From contig JAFIGD010000050.1 in the NCBI GenBank assembly GCA_020831625.1, positions 1 to 34,776 on the forward strand: a stretch of 34,776 bases of DNA, written 5' to 3'. The position numbers and the translations under genes are program-made. Shown here piece after piece: positions 31,244 to 34,776 of this stretch. How positions within the stretch are numbered: position 1 is the first letter of the stretch; each line of letters opens with the position of its first letter. The stretch comes from Verrucomicrobiota bacterium (GTDB lineage: Bacteria; Verrucomicrobiota; Kiritimatiellia; SS1-B-03-39; UBA6053). The notes beneath the pieces are model-generated. The model did no database searches and had not been told where the DNA came from. It worked only from the letters and a program-made list of their open reading frames with translations.

Positions 31244-31609
31244 ATGAGGCGATATACGATAGAAATTTGGATTACCGACGAACGCGAGGCTACAGCTTCT
31301 CGGATAAACCGTTGTGAAGAGGTTTCAATCATGGTTCGTGCAGAAAACCAAGATCATGCGCTAGCACTTGGGAAATCTGTTCTTGAAGAAGGTGAATGGG
31401 AAAGTCGCCGAATTCTTGAGTACGATGTTCAGGAAGTCGGTGAATGGGAGGATGATGCGAAACCAGAAATCATCAGCTATCCTATCCGTAAAGAACTTAT
31501 CCGAAAAAACGACTCGCCATTCTTAAAATGGTTGTCAAAATTTAACAATAACACGAAAAAGCCAACAACCAGTCGCACCGAACCGCGAGTACGCGGTCCG
31601 GTGGACTGA
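31244..31609 (+). CDS. Cassette 4 protein, unknown (identical to cassette 9)
   Basis: 121 residues in cassette 31230-31613. Starts M-R-R-Y-T-I-E-I-W-I-T-D-E-R-E-A and continues with an acidic alpha/beta pattern (V-R-A-E-N-Q-D-H-A-L-A-L-G-K; W-E-S-R-R-I-L-E-Y-D-V-Q-E-V-G-E-W-E-D). No signal or membrane segment, no family recognised. The last dozen residues (S-R-T-E-P-R-V-R-G-P-V-D) are encoded by attC 4 itself. Confidence 0.75.
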   Translation: MRRYTIEIWITDEREATASRINRCEEVSIMVRAENQDHALALGKSVLEEGEWESRRILEYDVQEVGEWEDDAKPEIISYPIRKELIRKNDSPFLKWLSKFNNNTKKPTTSRTEPRVRGPVD

Positions 31610-31747
31610 GACGTTGTCGAAGTCCAGACGAACGGCGGAAATACGCTTCTCCCCCTGTTTCTCGCCGTCGATAACTGCAAACATGAACGCCTGATTTGGA
31701 GGGCAGTGCTTGCTTGGGACAATCTTAAAAAGCTCTGACATTTTCAT
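31535..31747 (-). CDS. Reverse-strand cassette 5 protein, unknown
   Basis: 70 residues on the minus strand from ATG 31747 (M-K-M-S-E-L-F-K-I-V-P-S-K-H-C; A-F-M-F-A-V-I-D-G; S-A-V-R-L-D-F-D-N). The first 50 residues have a convincing protein composition. The last 20 are just attC 4 and the end of cassette 4 read backwards, so the original C-terminus is lost or was short. The start overlaps the stop of an upstream minus-strand frame (ATGA, 31744-31747). No family recognised; cassette 31614-31801. Confidence 0.4.
   Translation of the reverse strand: MKMSELFKIVPSKHCPPNQAFMFAVIDGEKQGEKRISAVRLDFDNVSVHRTAYSRFGATGCWLFRVIVKF
31560..31619 (+). other. attC 4
   Basis: R'' AGCCAAC (31560-31566), stem CACCGAACCGCG/CGCGGTCCGGTG around AGTA, R' GTTGTCG (31613-31619). 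Confidence 0.92.
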
Positions 31748-31964
31748 ACCGAATCCTCCCGACAACCATCCGCATCAGCGAAGGATCGCTGAGCGGCGGC
31801 GTTGATGTTTGCGCAAATCTGTATGATCTCTTGCATTTCGGTTTGCGTAGCCGTTGCCCCCAACTCCCGCGAAAGGAAATTAAACAGCGGCTGGTAGGGG
31901 TCAGAATCAAAAACATCAACAATCCCCTCGACCGAACGCGCTTGATCGCGCGTCCGGTCAGGGG
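31744..31964 (-). pseudogene. Reverse-strand fragment in cassette 6, running through attC 5
   Basis: Minus-strand frame open from about 31964 to TGA 31744-31746, reading F-D-S-D-P-Y-Q-P-L-F-N-F-L-S-R-E-L-G and E-M-Q-E-I-I-Q-I-C-A-N-I-N-A-A-A-Q-R-S. The composition is protein-like, but there is no ATG until Met at 31836, which would leave 30 residues. It looks like the C-terminal part of a gene cut at attC 6. It crosses attC 5 and is coupled (ATGA) to the next minus-strand frame. Confidence 0.35.
31760..31807 (+). other. attC 5 (short)
   Basis: R'' CGACAAC (31760-31766) complements the start of cassette 5 (TTGTCG); stem ATCAGCGA/TCGCTGAG; R' GTTGATG (31801-31807). 48 bp. Confidence 0.8.
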
Positions 31965-31975
31965 TGGCGTATCAT
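31914..31975 (+). other. attC 6 with atypical R' GTATCAT
   Basis: R'' CATCAAC (31914-31920) complements the start of cassette 6 (TTGATG); stem ACCGAACGCGC/GCGCGTCCGGT; the R' position reads GTATCAT (31969-31975) instead of GTT. Confidence 0.8.
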
Positions 31976-32597
31976 GATCACTAAAACAATAATCGCGGTG
32001 GTTTGCCTCATTAGTCCCTTTCTCTCTTTAGCGAATGAAAGGGAGCATAAAGATGTGCGAATCTATCATTTAGGTAGCAGGTCGTCTGTCCTGTTTCTGA
32101 GGCTAAACACAGTGAATAAAGAGTTGTTTAACCAGAAAGGTGCGGAAAGTGGCTTCTCCGAAATAATACTGATAGACCGAAATGAGCGGTATGTATCCAG
32201 CAAACATGAGATGGCGCTTGTTGAGCATATTCTAGCTCATATTGGTTCCGAAAATGAGGGTAGAAAGGAATATTCTGTTGGCCCCATGTCTGCGCATGGT
32301 AGCGAACGTTATATCATTGAATCTGGTGATGAAATATTGTTTGTGACTCCGCATTGGGAAGACCATTGGAAGAAATATGACACCCTAAAAACTCCCATGG
32401 TGGATGTTCAGCGTTGCACTAAAATCGGAGAGACAACGCTTAATGGAGTGAAGTATGATATTTACGAAATTAGCGGACGTTATCATCAATATTTGGAGGT
32501 TCCTAGAAATATAGCAGATGAAGTCGACTGGTTCGAATACAGATTCAAAGATTCTCAACCTGATGAAGAACCTGTTGTAGTTCCTGGCAATAAATGA
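31974..32597 (+). CDS. Cassette 7 protein, secreted, unknown
   Basis: 207 residues in cassette 31970-32647, starting 4 nt into the cassette. Signal peptide (T-I-I-A-V-V-C-L-I-S-P-F-L-S-L-A-N), then an alpha/beta pattern (V-L-F-L-R-L-N-T-V-N; F-S-E-I-I-L-I-D-R-N-E-R; Y-D-I-Y-E-I-S-G-R-Y-H). Polar acidic tail. Likely periplasmic. The stop overlaps the R'' core. No family recognised. Confidence 0.7.
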   Translation: MITKTIIAVVCLISPFLSLANEREHKDVRIYHLGSRSSVLFLRLNTVNKELFNQKGAESGFSEIILIDRNERYVSSKHEMALVEHILAHIGSENEGRKEYSVGPMSAHGSERYIIESGDEILFVTPHWEDHWKKYDTLKTPMVDVQRCTKIGETTLNGVKYDIYEISGRYHQYLEVPRNIADEVDWFEYRFKDSQPDEEPVVVPGNK

Positions 32598-32653
32598 TAC
32601 CAGGCACTGGTGCGAACACTCGTCCCGCGCGTCGCACAGTTTTAACGTTGGCT
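32594..32653 (+). other. attC 7 with atypical R'' ATGATAC
   Basis: R'' ATGATAC (32594-32600) is the exact complement of the odd GTATCAT at the start of cassette 7; stem GTGCGAAC/GTCGCAC; R' GTTGGCT (32647-32653). Confidence 0.8.
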
Positions 32654-32681
32654 AAGCAATCTAAAAGCAGATACTATTAAG

Positions 32682-32999
32682 ATGAAAAAGCGAAACAAAG
32701 TCCTCCTTCTGTCAATACCCTTTTCTCTTTTCGGGATAGTCCAGGCTACATTCGTATGGATGGGTTATGAAACGGGCATTCGCTCGATACATTACCTAGG
32801 TTATTTTGGAGTAGCACTAACCGTTAATATTGCGTGTGACGTGGCTTACAGAATTGGTAGGGCCGATGAACGTATTGCGAAAGGAAATCAAGAACTTCAA
32901 CGTTCATGCATCAGTGTTCATCAGTGTCCATCAGTGGTTGATCACCATCAGCCAACCAACAGTCTCACCGAACCTCGTAAACTCGGTCCGGTGGACTGA
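32682..32999 (+). CDS. Cassette 8 protein, small membrane protein
   Basis: 105 residues in cassette 32648-33003. Two hydrophobic segments (about 7-26 and 36-58), then A-Y-R-I-G-R-A-D-E-R-I-A-K-G. After about residue 75 the sequence is encoded by a 10-bp-period repeat (32911-32940) and by attC 8 (T-E-P-R-K-L-G-P-V-D), so the natural protein probably ended earlier and was extended by insertion of the repeat. Function unknown. Confidence 0.55.
   Translation: MKKRNKVLLLSIPFSLFGIVQATFVWMGYETGIRSIHYLGYFGVALTVNIACDVAYRIGRADERIAKGNQELQRSCISVHQCPSVVDHHQPTNSLTEPRKLGPVD
32911..32940 (+). repeat. ATCAGTGTTC-type tandem repeat, 3 units of 10 bp
   Basis: ATCAGTGTTC, ATCAGTGTCC, ATCAGTGGTT in tandem. Similar ATCxGTGTTCATCxGTGG strings recur in many unrelated bacterial genomes. 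A reverse-oriented degenerate relative seems to sit at 29815-29850 in cassette 2. Confidence 0.6.
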
Positions 33000-33009
33000 G
33001 ACGTTGGCT
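32950..33009 (+). other. attC 8
   Basis: R'' AGCCAAC (32950-32956), stem CACCGAACCTCG/ACTCGGTCCGGTG, R' GTTGGCT (33003-33009). Confidence 0.9.
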
Positions 33010-33017
33010 GAGATAAA

Positions 33018-33383
33018 ATGAGGCGATATACGATAGAAATTTGGATTACCGACGAACGCGAGGCTACAGCTTCTCGGATAAACCGTTGTGAAGAGGTTTC
33101 AATCATGGTTCGTGCAGAAAACCAAGATCATGCGCTAGCACTTGGGAAATCTGTTCTTGAAGAAGGTGAATGGGAAAGTCGCCGAATTCTTGAGTACGAT
33201 GTTCAGGAAGTCGGTGAATGGGAGGATGATGCGAAACCAGAAATCATCAGCTATCCTATCCGTAAAGAACTTATCCGAAAAAACGACTCGCCATTCTTAA
33301 AATGGTTGTCAAAATTTAACAATAACACGAAAAAGCCAACAACCAGTCGCACCGAACCGCGAGTACGCGGTCCGGTGGACTGA
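33018..33383 (+). CDS. Cassette 9 protein, duplicate of cassette 4
   Basis: The same 121-residue protein as at 31244-31609. The whole cassette (33004-33387, 384 bp) reads identical to cassette 4 including its attC. See cassette 4 for protein features. Confidence 0.8.
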   Translation: MRRYTIEIWITDEREATASRINRCEEVSIMVRAENQDHALALGKSVLEEGEWESRRILEYDVQEVGEWEDDAKPEIISYPIRKELIRKNDSPFLKWLSKFNNNTKKPTTSRTEPRVRGPVD

Positions 33384-33393
33384 GACGTTATGA
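33334..33393 (+). other. attC 9
   Basis: R'' AGCCAAC (33334-33340), same stem as attC 4, R' GTTATGA (33387-33393). Confidence 0.92.
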
Positions 33394-34010
33394 ATAGAGA
33401 AATTATGAAGCGTGCAACAGCAAACATATGGATACCTCTGGGCGTATTGATTATCCTGTGTAATGGTTGCGTCTATATAAGTTCAACTCAGGTAGGAAAA
33501 AGCGCATATCCACCAGAGCGTGAATGGGATGCTGTGGAATCTGGCAAAAGTGCCATACACATTATTGCGTTACTGCAAGGTGATAAAAATTCGTATGGGA
33601 TACCATGGATATTTTTGTTTGAAAGAGATCAACTGCCGTACCAACTAAATCTTGTTTTCGCGGTCCCTGAAGATCAGCCAGCTGACAAAGTTGTTATAAC
33701 ATATTTAGAAGTTGCGCACGAAGGAAGGCTTGGCGGTTCATACTCAATACTAGAGGACGGCTATGAAAAAATTGCCAAATTTGGCTTTGATGACATGAGC
33801 CAGTGGAATGCACCCTCAATGTATCGTTCCAGAGTTTCTTTTCCAGCATCGATACGTAGTCGGTCAAATTTTGAACTTACGATACAAGGTTATATCAAGT
33901 TTTCAGAAGTAAATGAAAAATTTAGTCAGTTCTTGAGGGTTGACAGCAAAGAGGAATGGTACTTAACGCCCTCATTATTTGAACAACTTCTTCGTGATGC
34001 CTCTTGGTAA
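33390..34010 (+). CDS. Cassette 10 protein, lipoprotein of unknown function
   Basis: 206 residues in cassette 33388-34091. The ATG (33390) is part of the recombined core itself (TTATGA); Met6 is an alternative. Signal with lipobox I-L-C-N-G-C (Cys at about 27). The rest is beta-rich (H-I-I-A-L-L-Q-G-D-K; Y-Q-L-N-L-V-F-A-V-P-E-D; F-E-L-T-I-Q-G-Y-I-K). Probably outer-membrane or periplasmic. No family recognised. Confidence 0.7.
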   Translation: MNREIMKRATANIWIPLGVLIILCNGCVYISSTQVGKSAYPPEREWDAVESGKSAIHIIALLQGDKNSYGIPWIFLFERDQLPYQLNLVFAVPEDQPADKVVITYLEVAHEGRLGGSYSILEDGYEKIAKFGFDDMSQWNAPSMYRSRVSFPASIRSRSNFELTIQGYIKFSEVNEKFSQFLRVDSKEEWYLTPSLFEQLLRDASW

Positions 34011-34037
34011 CTGAAACTAATTTTAAGATGACAATAA

Positions 34038-34097
34038 TCATAACCATCAGTCGCACCGAACCGCGAGTACGCGGTCCGGTGGACTGAGACGTTGCAC
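34038..34097 (+). other. attC 10
   Basis: R'' TCATAAC (34038-34044) complements the cassette 10 start; stem as attC 4; R' GTTGCAC (34091-34097). Confidence 0.92.
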
Positions 34098-34120
34098 CTA
34101 TAACCCGAAGGAACCTGAAC

Positions 34121-34342
34121 ATGAGCCCAAGAACCAACATCCAAGAAGTTAGCATATCACTGGACAAAACAGATGCTAGGGTGCGTGCACTATTCGAACA
34201 CCTACCACGCGTCGGGGACCACCTCCATTATGATGACAAAACATATGTCGTCGCAAGAGTGGTGTTTGGTATCACCTCTGAGAAACAGTGCTTGTTTGGG
34301 TACCCGAACTTGTTTTGCGAGCCTCTTCCGGATATCCAATAG
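34121..34342 (+). CDS. Cassette 11 protein, small, unknown
   Basis: 73 residues in cassette 34092-34550. GAAGGAACCTGAAC precedes the ATG, a good ribosome site for this array. Soluble alpha/beta pattern (V-S-I-S-L-D-K-T-D-A-R-V-R; P-R-V-G-D-H-L-H-Y-D-D-K-T-Y-V-V-A-R-V-V-F). No family recognised. A second short frame follows in the same cassette (34414-34515). Confidence 0.65.
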   Translation: MSPRTNIQEVSISLDKTDARVRALFEHLPRVGDHLHYDDKTYVVARVVFGITSEKQCLFGYPNLFCEPLPDIQ

Positions 34343-34413
34343 CGCGGGGAATTTCCGGGTTGGTGTCCAATAAGACATACCCCCTTTTTACAGACAGGCA
34401 CCTAACCCAGTTT

Positions 34414-34515
34414 ATGAATTTTTTCATAATTTTCTCCTATTTTACTTTGCTTCCGATTGTCGGAATACTTGGTTCAAGCACGCTCCGAACGTCGGAACGC
34501 GCAACAATCAGCTAG
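34414..34515 (+). CDS. Possible 33-residue hydrophobic peptide in cassette 11
   Basis: M-N-F-F-I-I-F-S-Y-F-T-L-L-P-I-V-G-I-L-G followed by a polar tail that runs into attC 11. One membrane helix, no ribosome site visible. Could be a small membrane peptide or chance in AT-rich DNA. Confidence 0.25.
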   Translation: MNFFIIFSYFTLLPIVGILGSSTLRTSERATIS

Positions 34516-34556
34516 ACCGAACCTCATTCTTCGGTCGGTCAGCCTGGGCGTTCAGG
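34499..34556 (+). other. attC 11
   Basis: R'' GCGCAAC (34499-34505, one mismatch to the cassette 11 start), stem GACCGAA/TTCGGTC in GCTAGACCGAA...TTCGGTCGGTCAGC, R' GTTCAGG (34550-34556). Confidence 0.8.
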
Positions 34557-34723
34557 GGTCGCTGCGCTCCCCCTGAATGACGGCGCTCACTTCGTTCAGC
34601 GGCTATTCTGGATGGGTCCGCTTCGCTCCCCCCTCCAGAACTAGCCACTTCACCGCACTTCGGTCTGGCTTTACGCAAACAAGTTTGCTTCAATCCCTCC
34701 CTTCGGCGGTGAGCGCCGTCATT
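34551..34723 (+). ncRNA. Highly structured leader of cassette 12
   Basis: A perfect 15-bp inverted repeat (AATGACGGCGCTCAC at 34576-34590, complement at 34709-34723) encloses further stems: GGCTA-t-TCTGGA with TCCAGA-ac-TAGCC, ACCG/CGGT, and GCAAAC/GTTTGC (34675-34688). It is preceded by an 8-bp hairpin TTCAGGGG/CCCCTGAA (34551-34577). No coding frame is credible here. It could be a structured RNA, a regulatory leader for the following gene, or a nested insertion. Confidence 0.45.
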
Positions 34724-34728
34724 ACCCC

Positions 34729-34776
34729 ATGAAGAAATATAAAAACATGATTTTTGCTTTTCTGGCAGGAATGGCG
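34729..34776 (+). CDS. Cassette 12 gene start, 3' partial
   Basis: From ATG 34729 the frame reads M-K-K-Y-K-N-M-I-F-A-F-L-A-G-M-A and runs off the window. A basic start plus hydrophobic core looks like a signal peptide or first membrane helix. Only 16 residues are visible. Confidence 0.45.
   Translation, partial: MKKYKNMIFAFLAGMA

Larger units (their letters stand above)
28779..34776. mobile_element. Chromosomal integron with defective integrase and 12 cassettes
   Basis: Classic layout: integrase gene on the minus strand, attI next to its 5' end, then cassettes read away from it. Eleven attC sites (48-62 bp) each have a 7-nt R'' core, a hairpin and an R' core. In each complete cassette the first bases complement its own R'' core. 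Six of the attC sites (1, 2, 4, 8, 9, 10) share the same hairpin (GAACC ... GGTCC around AGTA or AAAC), as in host-adapted arrays. Base composition is clearly AT-richer than the flank. The array continues past the window. Confidence 0.92.

Noticed and set aside
34400-34406. ACCTAAC inside cassette 11 as an extra R'' core
   Set aside because: No matching cassette start or R' core follows; attC 11 at 34499 fits the cassette instead.

Overview
The window looks like chromosomal DNA from a Gram-negative bacterium of the PVC superphylum, most likely the Kiritimatiellota/Verrucomicrobia side. The pointers are InlB-type repeats, a C-terminal secreted-protein tail ending in the PVC-style 'Y-R-V-R' signature, a MurU-AmgK fusion and an N-terminally extended integron integrase. 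This is inference from protein style, because no rRNA or phylogenetic marker is present. The left 28.5 kb is GC-rich and the last 5.5 kb is clearly AT-richer.

Layout: (1) 1-2834, the end of a pseudopilin-like gene, then an ABC ATPase overlapping a large membrane partner. (2) 2853-6362, a VapC/Phd-type toxin-antitoxin pair and a copper module (CsoR repressor, CopA ATPase) with a promoter/operator. (3) 6790-8727, a YdeI/OmdA-like protein, a short GNAT and an alpha/alpha-toroid protein. (4) 9081-18506, an envelope and stress gene island: two PRC-barrel proteins, a glycine-zipper protein, DUF4142-BON, YqjD/DUF883, Thivi_2564-like and Lmo0937-like membrane peptides, a collagen-like lipoprotein, CsbD, PA2778/PA2779-like proteins and a NarL/LuxR response regulator. 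It is followed by a secreted ice-binding-like gene and an outer-membrane protein. (5) 21958-24438, remnants of at least five different genes plus four REP-like hairpins. (6) 24519-28519, a DUF4143 ATPase, a sigma-70 family factor and a MurU-AmgK fusion. (7) 28779-34776, an integron: a deletion-inactivated integrase, attI, eleven attC sites and twelve cassettes, the last one running off the end.

The main discovery is in region 4. Nine promoters share a directional, near-palindromic box, AGGGT-N3-ACCCCAT. In all nine it lies exactly 22 bp before a TAnnnT-like -10 hexamer, and there are about 40-70 nt from the predicted transcription start to the start codon. Two pairs are divergent. No -35 consensus is evident, so this looks like one activator-dependent regulon covering essentially the whole island. 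The response regulator encoded inside it, apparently co-transcribed from one of the nine promoters, is the obvious candidate activator. I know of no description of this regulon.

The second notable system is the integron. Its integrase has lost the middle of the protein but keeps both ends, yet the array carries two cassettes of 384 bp that read as identical and whose copy boundaries coincide with the recombination points. One cassette has an unusual core pair (GTATCAT/ATGATAC), two adjacent cassettes carry reverse-strand reading frames, and the last one starts with a strongly structured stretch of about 170 nt.
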